Source: Ephydatia muelleri
Taxonomy: Eukaryota > Porifera > Demospongiae > Spongillida > Spongillidae
Length of the DNA stretch: 64,000 bases
Reading direction: 5' to 3'
NCBI GenBank assembly: GCA_013339895.1
Contig: JABACO010000008.1
Span: 2,525,618-2,589,617, forward strand
In this document: piece after piece, positions 7,864 through 18,900 of the stretch
How positions within the stretch are numbered: position 1 is the first letter of the stretch
Layout: each line of letters opens with the position of its first letter
Made by a program: the position numbers and the translations under genes
The notes under the pieces: model-generated
Database searches by the model: none
The model's input: the letters and a program-made list of their open reading frames with translations, nothing else
What the model was told of the DNA's origin: nothing

Positions 7864-9160
7864 CTGTGGGCGTGCCAACCCTACCCAAGGAAGGCCCTGA
7901 TCCAGTGTAAGAGTGGGCGGTGCCTTGACCACCCCCAATGGTGTACAATTAATAATAATTACTCTAAATACAGTGTAATCACAATTACACGTACAGTTAT
8001 GTGTACTACCAACTCAGTCTACATCTAGTTCACTCTAGACATGGGCAGTGTTGTAAGACGGTCAATTGGGGTGCGGATATTGCTAGGGTCCAAATCATGG
8101 AGTCTTCTCTGTGATTAATGAAGTCAATAATCAGGGTAACTACAGGACAGAGCGGACATTTGCTATGGCCCAATAGACTATCAGCCTGTGCCAACTGGTT
8201 GCATTTGGACTTTATTAAGTAGATTTTGACCATAGTAGCAGTTTCCTTGCTGTCAACGGCAACATCAAAAGTGATCAGCTGGACTATACTCTGCCTCTGA
8301 GTCAATCAGTAGCTCTCTGAGGCAGAAATGCTGAAAAATGCTGAGGTACATATAGTAATAGCCCAGAATGCCAGTCCTCTGGCTCAGAGATCTTGGCACG
8401 ACGTTCAGAAAGGATCTGATGCAACACAGTGATGGTGGATGGCATACGAATATGTGGTGTGCGATTCTGTGACACAGTGTCAATTTGGTTTTAGTTTTAT
8501 TTTCAATTGTAGCTTCTGTTTTGGGTTTCAAAACACAGTTGTAGTATCTATGTGTGGATGGAGCAAGACCATTGTAAAATATCCCTGAAGCAATGCTTCC
8601 AGCTTTGTGATGTTAAAATGGTGATTAGGATCTCCAGTTATTGGGTGAGAATCTTTACCAGACTGTTTTTGAATGGACCTTAGACAGGAAAGAAGACATA
8701 TTATTGTAGGAGCATTTGGATGGCACAATCAATGAATTAAAAAAATCAAACATCAGTATAGCAATAGTTGTTGAAATGATTGGTTACACAGATTGTTTAA
8801 GGTGTTTACAGAAACACGTAAATCAAAAACATTAGGGATACAATATAACTTCTTTGGCTACATGGAGTATTGAAGAGTGATGGAGTTGATTGGGTCAAAT
8901 AAATTGCTGTCAAAAAAGACAGAAGAGAAGTTAAACCTGTTCTCCGTTCATGAGGATGTTTTCATACAGGTCGCTGTGCGCACTCCCCACTATGCTCCTC
9001 CCTAGTGGGTATATAGGAGGCTTATAATTCGAACCCGTACGATTCTTTGATGAAAAACAGGCAGTGCAGCATGGTGCATTATCTGTGGGTGTTTGCTCTA
9101 CCTCGATTGGAGTACTGTGACGACCGTGTGATTTTTGCCGTGACATTGCACTTTTTAGCT
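7864..9160 (+). repeat. Tandem duplication copy B with the empty insertion site
   Basis: This is the uninterrupted partner of copy A. At 8470-8476 it carries the pre-insertion target, with a single GTGAC where copy A has GTGAC on both sides of the LTR element. It ends at ...TTTTTAGCT (9160), after which the sequence becomes unrelated. Confidence 0.9.
8030..8735 (-). pseudogene. Tyrosine-recombinase remnant in copy B
   Basis: This is the same sequence as in copy A without the insertion. From upstream to downstream it encodes LRSIQKQSGKD...HPITGD (8728-8528), resembling the core-binding part of these recombinases (LRGIxKSQ..RLPIT), and then VAVDSKETATMVKIYL and KSKC...CPLCPVV (8265-8030) in other frames. 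Several frame changes and the missing active-site arginines make it non-functional. Confidence 0.45.
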
Positions 9161-10022
9161 CCAGGGGTCTTTCAGCGCATACCCCATACAACTGCTGCAA
9201 TCATAATCGGCAGCAATTTTATTTTATTTTATTGTGATTGATAGAGGCAATGTCCGTACGTCCCACTGCATCTGAAACCACGAGTCAATGGAATGGGCAC
9301 CACACCCCCATGACCCAGAGCATCACATCATTCAGATGTGGATGTGGGTCCTGCGAATAAATACGAGATTCCATGATGCTATGAAGTTCGTTCACTACTG
9401 TAATCAGAGTGAAACGCTCTATTGAGTCAGATCTGATGGTGCGTGTTTTTGTGTGTTTATGCAAATCTATCATCCTCCTGAGAAAGGAATGGCCGAGGCA
9501 AACAACTTTGCCAGCATGGTTCAATGTGCCGATTAGTTATAGGAGTTCCCACCATAGGTGATCCCAGCACGTATGGAGGGGGGGTGGGGGGGTGCCAAGC
9601 ATACAAGGGCGCCAACAGGGGAGGGGAGGGGCATTTATTTGTTATACTAATGAGTCTTGATTATTATTCATTTTGCTACACATAATGCATAAAAAACACT
9701 GCTACTCTAAAATTGGATTTGATAGCTCTATTTTTCATTGGTGCATTTTCAAAAATATGTCAACTGCTTTGTCATAATTAACTGTGTGACCGTAATGTAT
9801 ATTCATAAGCGCCAGTGACAACAGACAAGTGCAGCCCATCGATGATCGAAGCCAGTTGTACAGACAGCACAGTGTGGAGAAACTCCTTTCACAAGTACAG
9901 CTCATAATGGGGAGTGTGCAGCCAATCTTAAGGAGGCGAAATTTATTTGGAAAGCGATCGTCATCACACGGTTGAAGTGCTGCACCAAAGGAATTGGGAC
10001 ACTCTTCAAGAGAGCATTGTGC
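9161..10022. other. No gene seen
   Basis: There are only short frames. A G-rich stretch (GGGGGGGTGGGGGGGTG) lies near 9578-9594 and a GGGGAGGGGAGGGGC run near 9618-9632. No family is recognised. Confidence 0.45.
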
Positions 10023-10625
10023 CTATTTTGGTTCCAAAGCATTAATTCTTGTTTCACAAAGAGATTTGTCCATCAGGTCACTCTCATACATTGCTACAAG
10101 ATCGCCATCAAGCATTATTGTGGGTACCAGGTGTAGAAAGTATGGGTTTAGAGGACATGGGTGCAGAAGGCATGGATGCAGAAGCCATGGATGTAAAAGG
10201 CATAAAATGTAAAATATATGGATGCAGAATGCATGGGTGTAGAAGACATGATGTAGAAGGCATGTGTTCAGAAGTAATGGCGTGGGTACAGCAACCAATG
10301 GTGTAGAAGGCATGAGAACAAAATACATGGGTGTGCAAGGCATGGGTGAAGATACACTGTAGCATGGGTAGTTGGCGTCATGGGTGCAAAAGACATGAGT
10401 GCAGAAGACATTGGTGCAGAAGACATGAGTGTCGGTGCAGCTGTTGAGTGCGAATGAAAACTGGAATGATGCATCAGCTGAATTGTAAAGTAGTTGTTGC
10501 TCACCTGCTGTATCAGACTCGCTGAGATGAAAGGGTGTGCATGGTTTATCCATTAAAGAGATCAGTACAAGGAAAGACTTTATGCTTGGTACAGATCGTG
10601 CGCATGAGATTAATTGATGTTTCAA
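10023..10625 (-). CDS. Unrecognised ORF spanning a minisatellite, 200 codons
   Basis: The frame stays open because the embedded repeat has a 15-bp period, so each unit adds five residues of the type CTHVF or LLHPC. The flanks look less repetitive: DKPCTPFHLSESDTAGEQ at the start and LDGDLVAMYESDLMDKSL near the end. No domain is recognised. It may be a real Cys/His-rich repeat protein, but an open frame across an in-frame minisatellite is also expected by chance. Confidence 0.25.
   Translation of the reverse strand: MKHQLISCARSVPSIKSFLVLISLMDKPCTPFHLSESDTAGEQQLLYNSADASFQFSFALNSCTDTHVFCTNVFCTHVFCTHDANYPCYSVSSPMPCTPMYFVLMPSTPLVAVPTPLLLNTCLLHHVFYTHAFCIHIFYILCLLHPWLLHPCLLHPCPLNPYFLHLVPTIMLDGDLVAMYESDLMDKSLCETRINALEPK
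10138..10440 (+). repeat. Minisatellite with 15-bp period
   Basis: Degenerate tandem units resemble CATGGGTGCAGAAGG with many substitutions and a few partial units, about twenty in all. The period is a multiple of three, so frames on both strands stay open through it. Confidence 0.8.
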
Positions 10626-12251
10626 GTTTGCTCTTCATTTTCGCTTTTGGCTCGACATCACCAAGACTTAAAAGACGAGATGATCCACTTAACAATAGTA
10701 GGGGACAAATTGTTATGTAACAACACTTATGACAACAGGATCAGTCTGATCAACACTAAGCACATAGTGAAGCCAGCATGACTTCATACACTAGTGTCAC
10801 ATCTATCAATACTGATAGCAGGTAGTACACAATGAATAGCTTCAACACATTTTGCTCTGCAAATTGGGCTATTGGAGAACTGTCTCACCTTGTGTTAGTA
10901 GAGAGTGGTATATAACTGTGAAGCTATTGCATGTCTGGCACAGTTCTACTCTTTCCTCAACCAACTTGGCTTCCTGCCCGGGTGAAAAAAATGGCGCTGA
11001 TCTACTATGTATTGCATGTTTTAAACGAAATATTACACACGCTTCGCACGATTATGGCCGATTTCCACGCTAGCAGATAACGATCGCAAAAATGCCCAGT
11101 TAGAACTACGTGTACGTAGCTTATTGCACACGATGCTTATTCTACCCATCCATAGATGCATTAATTCTGCAGGTTTAGAGTAGCACAATGAAAACTGATA
11201 AAGGAAAAAAAGAATGCATCAACTTGTTTCAATGAGTGTCCATATGGCACGGTACTACTAGCTTGAAGGTGGTTCGCCCTCACTGCATCGAAGCTAGGTA
11301 ACAGCTGCATCATCTCTCACATGATCTTGCTGATCCCTTGCAGTGTCTGACAGATCATGTTGTGCAGGCTTCTGTTTCTTAATCATCAGCTGTCGTCTGA
11401 ATGATCAACGCTTTCCATTCAGATTCTTCTGCAGAAAATCTTCCATTGCACTTGTTCAACACATCTGGTTTCAACTGGAAACTTGTAATTCATATGTACT
11501 GCAAATTTATAAATATTTCATGGAACAGCTAGATTAACTTCCATCAAATTTCATTAAGTTTAGGAGTGGTCGTTTGGAGGCTGTTGGTGTGCAGTTGCCA
11601 TTTGCGATTTCATTCTCTATAAATAGCACACTCAACAGATTGAGTGCTAGGTTTTCAGGTGTTTGGACACAAATCCAGCTTTGTGAAATCGCTCTTTCTG
11701 GTCATGATCACTTGTGATCAGTTTAGTCTCCTAGCCAAAACCCATCTATTTGTATATAAGCAATTATTACACAATATAACTGCATGTTCAATATCATTAA
11801 TTGGTTGGGACATGATTATTGCATTTGTACTGACGCTCTTAAGAATGAGTAAAAGAAAGCGTTACCTTTGTTCTCAATCGCACACTGTTCCACATAGAAC
11901 AAAGACCCGCTGTATGATGAAACGACTCCCGGTTAAGCGTTATTGAAACCAAAGAAAATCTAGACAAGACGGTTATTTTGACTGGCAATGAAGATCAGTA
12001 CGATCGCTTGATTGTGAAGATGTATTTCACCACGACAGCCCGTCTAATATAAACCATGAGCGCTTGTCCGAGTAATTTGAATAAAGGCATATGCAGTGAA
12101 CCCTGGAGAATAATTATATGTATATGTATGTTGAACCATATTCTGCTCAATCACGCAGTGTAGCAAGAAATGGCGTACTTATTATTATGATTTGTGGTTC
12201 CCACGCTGTACACCTCGATTAATTTTGCAAGTTAACTCTATTCCATGTGGA
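10626..12251. other. No gene seen
   Basis: In another frame, minus-strand 10672-10540 could encode a short stretch with SLGDVEPKAKMKSKLETS, but I do not recognise it and see no splice context. The rest is AT-rich with only short frames. Confidence 0.4.
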
Positions 12252-13025
12252 TTAATGCCATTTGTTTTCACCTGGGTATTCATGATCTTGTAGGATTGCA
12301 AAGCCAAAATGCATCCCCTTGATGTTGCTAACTACAAATTCGTACAGCTGAAGTACAGTTAAGATGTGGTTGTCATAAGGATGCGGAAGGCAAGCCTTGA
12401 TTGCAAGTCTTTTGAGGGTTCCTCCAGCTCCATCACTTGCTGACTTGCCGTGTGATGTGGCAAAAAAGTGCCGCACAGCAGGAACAACAAAGACATCAAA
12501 ATGATGACAGATTCAGGAAATACTTGCGATTCTTGTACTGAGCAGCACAACCATCAGACATGTAGAAAGTCTTGTTAGGTCGTTGGCCACCACAATATTC
12601 TTGGGATAAGAAGTCTACATGCTTTCTCTGGAAGATGAACTGCATTTACATCATGTTGTGTGCATGAAGATATTACGACATAGTTCTAAGGTCTACATAC
12701 ATGTATTAGCACACGAAAGGATGGATGGTTGCTAAACTGTTGTTCCAATGAAATGTTTGTATCTCGTCCTGCACAACAAAAGTGAAGTTCCCAGAGAAAT
12801 CATCAATTACTTAGGAACTCTCCAGGTCCAGAACATTCTTTTGTTGCATAAAGTCTGCCTGCATCTTTGCTATGAGGTCATGTACCAGAGCTTCTCAAAT
12901 ATCTTCCAACATTGCATCTACTGTCTGGCATTTGATCTCAAGTGAGGACCAATCAGTGTTTGTCAATACTCCACTGAATCAAACTCATATTCATCCATTA
13001 GAGCTTGTAGCTCAGCACAGGGTCA
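12252..13025 (-). pseudogene. Broken SDGxAxQYKN / HGKxxxDGxGGTxKR family protein
   Basis: Reading down the minus strand in shifting frames: ALMDEYEFDSVEY, FTFVVQDEIQTFHWNN, LATIHPF, MSDGCAAQYKNRKYFLNL, then RHFFATSHGKSASDGAGG and TLKRLAIKA. This block order (VVQDE.Q.FHWN, SDG.A.QYKN, FFATSHGK..DG.GGT.KR) is one I know from uncharacterised, multi-copy proteins of cnidarians, sponges and insects that look mobile-element derived. At least one frameshift (about 12500) and several stops show decay. The biochemical function is unknown to me. Confidence 0.65.
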
Positions 13026-14261
13026 TTCCATGACAATTGAGCAGGAGTTGTGACTCACGCCTTCTGATTTTGCTTAAAATTTTCATATATGTTGGTCTTC
13101 ATATGAAAATGACTTTTACCAATTATTGAGTTGATAAACATACCACTGAATAATTATTTTTTTTCATAAAAATTGCAACTTTGCACACTCATATATTTTT
13201 GTCATCATATCCCTGACAGGGGTGGTGCTCTTGGTATCAAATTAAAGGTCATTATATGTAGTATGATAGTATCTTTGGGGTGTGATCAAAGGATAAAAAT
13301 TAAACCATGTTCCAATCACGTTTTGCAATATAGAGGTCTCTTCCCAGTTGATACACAACTTTTTTGGGGGGGATTACAGAAGGGTCTATCAATGCAAATG
13401 TTTTTCTGAAATAAAAAGTCTGTGTATCGACAAGCCTTGAGAACCACACGCGGTTTAATCTGACACCATTTTTGTCTGATCAAATTTCGTTCTACGTTCT
13501 AAGTAGTCTTATGTAACCCTCTAACCACTGTAGTTTCATCTGCTAGGATGATCTCAGCACAATATATTTCCTCATTTCGATCTTTATGCGTGCTTAATTT
13601 TCATTGAGCTTGAGTCATGTCAATCACGTATGCAAGTATTGTTGTGACCCGTTTAAGAAACATCGGTGCCATATACAGTTGAACCTTCCACTTGCCTCAG
13701 CAAGACTTATAGCACAACATCCATCTCTGTCTATACAAAGTGGAGACTTGGTGTTTGTAAACTGTCTAAATAGATACACCAAGTCTCCACTTGTTCATAA
13801 TGACCAAGCTCCAAGGTTCCTGAACAATGCACAGATCACACTTATTTTTCTTAGAGCATCCTGCACAAGGTTGCTTGCTGGCCTTACCATAGAGACACTG
13901 AAATGTTGTTCATAACAGCAAGGACATGACAGGGTTCCAGAGCTGTTCAACCATGAGCAACAGTACTGAAAGCATATACACAGTTAATTAGTTCTACTGG
14001 ACTGTTAGGAAGCATTACGCATAAGAGACACTCAGCATTTACTGAAAACTGTTATATCCGAAACTGTGGCATAATAGAAGTGTATGGAACAAGTGGATAA
14101 GGTGCACTACACTGTACACTCTGGGTGACTGATGTCAGCATGGACATCTTTGATTGATGGTCTTCCAGGTCCAGCTTTTCTCTTTGGTCTTCCACCCAAT
14201 TGAAGAAATTTCTAATATTCACACAAGTACTGCACTTATCCTGCAAGTGTGGTCCCCAGCC
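13026..14261. other. No gene seen; contains one hairpin
   Basis: AT-rich with short frames only. The single structured item is the inverted repeat at 13738-13792. Confidence 0.45.
13738..13792 (+). repeat. Inverted repeat, 17-bp arms, 21-bp loop
   Basis: AAGTGGAGACTTGGTGT (13738-13754) is followed by its exact reverse complement at 13776-13792. It may be the end of a small foldback element or a structured transcript segment; no function can be assigned. Confidence 0.75.
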
Positions 14262-14720
14262 ATTGAACTTGTGATAGAAGTGTGCAACCTGCTTGAAGTG
14301 AGAAGGACACATACAATACCCTACCACCCACAAGGCAACGGGAGGGTGAAAAAGTTCAATCGAACCCTGCTCGACATGCTATCGACCACTGTCGGAAACC
14401 ACCCTTAATACTGGAAGCCTAACATACGCAAGGTATGTTTGCCTATGATTAAAGCATCCACTCATCGACCGCCATTCTTCCTCATATTCAGGCGACGAAT
14501 GAAGCTACCAGTTGACTTGATGTACAGCACTGGTGAAGTGGTAGAAGTTCCAGTTCCTACATATATGCAAAGGCTGAAGGAAGCGCGTCGGGAGGCATAC
14601 GCGCTAGTGTGAGACAATTGCAACACAGAACACATGATGGTGGAAAGCAAAATATAATGAGAAGATCACCGTTCGACCGCGGCGATCTTGTCTGATTACA
14701 TTCCCTAGCTGTACCTTACT
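14262..14720 (+). pseudogene. Ty3/gypsy integrase remnant
   Basis: The plus strand reads HTIPYHPQGNGRVKKFNRTL, the conserved C-terminal part of the integrase core, although the usual catalytic glutamate (V-E-KFN) is lysine here. After a stop and a frame change follow FFLIFRRRMKLPVDLMY and YMQRLKEARREAYALV. The upstream catalytic core and all flanking element parts are missing. Confidence 0.75.
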
Positions 14721-15312
14721 ATCTAGCCACGTGAACACTTCTTGAACTTGTGGACTTGACGTACTGTTTTCCAGCTTCAGTGCACATCTGTTCTTCTACC
14801 AGTACTTTGATTTTGGTTTTTACTTTTTTCAATAGACAAGAATGTATGTTTTACCAATGCCAAGGTTTTCGTTTCTCTGATACCGCTTTATGAAGTGATA
14901 TGAATATTCACATGTCCACGCTAGAGCTCTGTGCACATCTCGAGCGAGAAACGGTTGTACACATGCCTGATTGATTATGCATCTGCTCTTTAACTGTGTG
15001 TCTTAACATGTGTCACACTTGTTACATTTACATGTAAGTAGTGTTTGGTACTGGCACATGATACGTACGCTATGTGTTATGATTTTGCCTTGTGGAAAGA
15101 TTGAACCGAGGGTGATTTTCATTAAGAATTTTTTTTTCTTTTGATTTGTAACATGTGTAAAATGAGAAACGTAAGCTCCAATAATTTTATTGTTAAACTT
15201 TTGATATTTCTAAAGATCAATACTTCTATGGTGTGGATATGTGCTGGTATTATCTTCATGATAGTAGTATACATTCCAGTTGGTGAATTACTACATGTAC
15301 ATGCATCTACAT
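14721..15312. other. No gene seen
   Basis: Only short frames are present. Missing 5' exons of OPA1 were looked for here and not found. Confidence 0.4.
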
Positions 15313-15774
15313 CAGGGCTTGAAATAGTGGTCGACACACTGGCAATTTATTAAAATGTCCGGACAAAATTAATATATTAATGTCCGGACAAAATGGCAGA
15401 TGCTGCATGACAGTCCCCCACCAACCAAGAAGTTTGCCGTTTGCCGGAAAACAGTAGAGAAGTGGATCAAACAAAACGATCGATTGCTTAACACGACAGT
15501 CTGGCTAAATTTTTGACACGATCACGTAGATACTCTTTCGTGTAAGGTTTGCTCGCAGTTTAAAGATAAACTGATTGGTATGTGTAACTACCCTCCCACG
15601 GTTGTGGAGGGGACAAGTAATGTCAGAGCCTCTTCTTTCAAAGACCACAGACATGCATACGCGTTTTGTATGGGTACTGGGGGAATCGGCAGGTCAAATT
15701 TTAAACTTGACAGGACAAATCTAGCATTGTACTGGCAATTGACAGTACAAGTGACAAGGTTATTTCCAGCCCTG
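15313..15774 (+). mobile_element. Small non-autonomous hAT-like element, 462 bp
   Basis: The ends are CAGGGCTTGAAAT and, in reverse complement, CAGGGCTGGAAAT (12 of 13 match), followed by weaker inverted similarity (GGCAATT). CAGGG-type ends are usual for hAT transposons. The flanking 8-mers (ATCTACAT and ATGTTACA) do not form a clean duplication. Inside lies a fragment of a hAT-derived zinc-finger protein, so the element looks like a deletion derivative that kept the start of its transposase. Confidence 0.55.
15428..15677 (+). pseudogene. ZNF862/hAT-type zinc-finger fragment
   Basis: One frame reads KTVEKWIKQNDRLLNTTVWL, a stop, then LSCKVCSQFKDKLIGM and GTSNVRASSFKDHRHAY. The CxxC...SSFKDH...H pattern with the preceding KW...LN is typical of the N-terminal BED/TTF-like finger of hAT-derived proteins such as ZNF862. 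A stop (TGA near 15518) and the absence of the RNase H-like transposase core make it dead. Confidence 0.6.
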
Positions 15775-15979
15775 ATGTTACATGTACCTCTACATGTACA
15801 TGTATTGTTCAGCTGTTTGAATTGTGATCGTACATTTGCTGTATTGTACATGTGCAAAATACTGTGTGCTGCCTATTATGCATGGATCATTGTAACATGA
15901 CTTGTTTATGTGGTCTTGATGTGGCAGTACACGTAGTATTATTATTGTTGTAATATTGGGTGCATATATGTACATGTAG

Positions 15980-18900
15980 GTTGTTGTTGTTGGAGACCAG
16001 AGCTCAGGTAAAACAAGTGTCCTAGAAATGGTTGCTAATGCCAGGATATTTCCCAGGTATGTTCGTATAAGTACAACAAGTATTATGGAACTGCAATATG
16101 GGATCGTTTCTGCAAAAAGGGACCTACAGTAATGCATACATTATAAAATTTCCTGTACACGCAAAAGAAATGTAACGCTTGTGTTGAAATGTATGGCTAA
16201 TTAAAAATTCAGAGCCGTACAACTCCATGACAGATACTTCGATTCTCAGTGCATAAGAAACAATGTGTAGAGGACTTTTCAGACTTCTAGAAGATCAGGA
16301 AAAAATTGAAATCTTGGGAATAAAACATGCGTTAGGTCCCTTTCATGGAAACAATCCCCTAAATGTACATGTAAATATTCCGGTTTCAAAACATTGTATA
16401 GGGCATGATGACAGTTACAGTACGTGGTGTACGGTGTACTTTACAGGGCTACAATGATCACAAAATTGGATCATGTGGGCATGTGGATGATATGGATTTA
16501 TGGCCAGGCACATTTCGTCACGACATAGTAATAACTGACATCTTAAGCAGGAAAGCACTTGCGTTTGAAGCAAGCCTTGCTTCTGCAAACAGGGATGAGT
16601 GAATGATGGCTAGCATCAGTTCATGAACCAAGCATCAGACTGCATCAAACCATAGACAAGCATAAACATCCATGAAAGGGTCCAGAGGGCAATGAGGTAG
16701 TCTTTACGGCACACATCTGCTGCCAATTGCTGTATAAGAAATCAACTACCGTTAAAGCAATACAATATGCTGTACTTCAGTCAAACTTCTACAAACTTTT
16801 AAATCGTGTCACTTCTTCATGTATACATTTCTTCAAAAAATAGCATATCATTTGAACTTTTTGACATGCATCTTGAAGTATTTGAGATCACCAGTATTGC
16901 AGAACACTATGCTAGTGCATATACAGTGCACATGCGTGATACAACGTTTTTATCAGGTTTTATTTTTTAGTAGGGATCCTAAGTGACTGAACACATGCCA
17001 TGTGCATTTTATAACTGTCCATTTGTGTTCGATGTGGCTGCAGTACTTGTAAGTACTGCCCTTGTTATCATGTACCGTGTTATAAACAAACTGAACTTTC
17101 AATCAGTGCAGCGATTAAGATTGTGTTGTGTACACTGAATCCAATAAAAGTTGCACACCTTTTGTTCCATCCTTGCATGGCATTTGGTATGTGTGAAATG
17201 TATCACAGTATACAATACTGCTTTGACACTGGTAGGGGAAGTTTATAAGGAAGCCTAGATTGTTGCATTAGTGATGGTCGGATATCTACTGTACGAACTT
17301 GTACATCTATCACCATTTGCATGCACAGTGTACATGTACAATTTACTGTACATATGGATTGGTTTACAGAATGCACCCATGCATTCTGACAGTTATCTTC
17401 TCTCTGCAGGGGTGGTGGTGAGATGATGACTCGTAGTCCAGTGATGGTTACGTTATGCGAGGGTCCAGAACATATTGCAATATTCAAAGACAGCAGTTTG
17501 GTCTACAAGCTTTCAGTTGAAGAGGATGTGAGTTTTGAAAGGGACAAATTCGAAATCATCAATCATGTACATGTATGTGTCATCTCTATTCAACCAACAG
17601 CTAAAAAAACTTCGCAGAGAGATAAAAGCCAGGATGAAAGCCAGTGTGAAGAATGGAAGCTCTATTAGTGACATTGTGAGTGCAAATTGCATTAATCACA
17701 CACAGTGCATATATACAGTACATTCAGGTTGCAATTGGTTACACGTACCTGTACATGTGCTGTTGTACTGTAGTCACAGTAAGTGTTACATGGGTTACCA
17801 AGCTTTAATGAATATCACATACTGTATGTGTACTGTATGCTCAACACCTCTAACAACTGTCTCTCAGCAACCACTGTTACACAATCATCATTACACAACA
17901 CGTTACATTACTCCCCTCCCAGAATCTTGCATCCTTGCAAGATTCTAATGTTCAACATGAATTTCATACCAGTCCCAGAGGTCAAGGAACGTGTAGCGAA
18001 CAGAACAGTCTTGCATCTTCCTTCTTATCTTCCACATAGCCTTCAGCTTGTTCCTTTGTGTGATTCTCCATACCGTTCATCATATGGGATCCTCATCAGT
18101 CACACAACGTGCAAATTCCAACATCAAATCCCTCGGCCCTGAAGCTCACGATCGCCTAACCGAACAGTGTAAATTTTCCCCTTCTTCAGAAAGACCGTCG
18201 CACTGCTTCAAATGATTTCTACATATACAGTGTATGTACCAGTAGGGTCTTTTGTTGAACCAACCAACTAACTGGTCAATTATTGTGTATAGATCTCACC
18301 AGAACAATGCCAGCTTCTTCTTCCCTGTTTCACTACTGGAACATACAACCTGGCAACCGTGTCACTGAGCAGTGCACGTGGAACACCATACCACTTCATC
18401 TACGCATACACAACTAGTAGTCACTAGGAGTCACATCGAGTCTATCCTATAGTAACTGCACAACCAATCTGGCATTCAGAGGAGTACAGGACATAGAACG
18501 CTGGTTAATGAATGTTAGCAATGAAATCCACCACAACCAAGCCAATTGCTCCTCTTGGTACAATTACAATCAAGTGCACTCATCCATTTGAGATGATCAG
18601 CGAGGATATAATGCAATCCCTTCCTCATCCACTAGGGGTTCAAGTACATTCTAGTTATCACTAACCTGCACAGGAAAAAGTTAGAAACCTCACAGGCATG
18701 GTTTTTCAGGGTGGTTTTTAACATAAAATCAATCTGGGATTGGATGTCTAGCGTGGGAATAGTGTAAAAACCATCCTGGGATTAAACGTCCAGGGTGGGA
18801 TATCATAAAAACCATATAGTCTTGTCCTGGTTTTGTCAAACATGTTGAAGTAATAAATACATTTGCTTCAACATGGTTTTTGTTCGACAAAACCAGGACA

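Larger units (their letters stand above)
1866..7865 (+). repeat. Tandem duplication copy A, split by an LTR element
   Basis: Bases 1866-2475 plus 7178-7865 match 7864-9160 almost base for base once the 4.7 kb element is removed. I count only a few differences, for example GAGCCAATC against GAGTCAATC and one extra A near 7424. Copy A ends where copy B begins, so the two are directly head to tail. Either this is a recent tandem duplication, or two alleles (with and without the insertion) were joined by the assembler. Confidence 0.9.

Noticed and set aside
15305..15782. Eight-base target duplication of the hAT-like element
   Set aside because: The flanks ATCTACAT and ATGTTACA do not match well enough; the duplication is absent or mutated.
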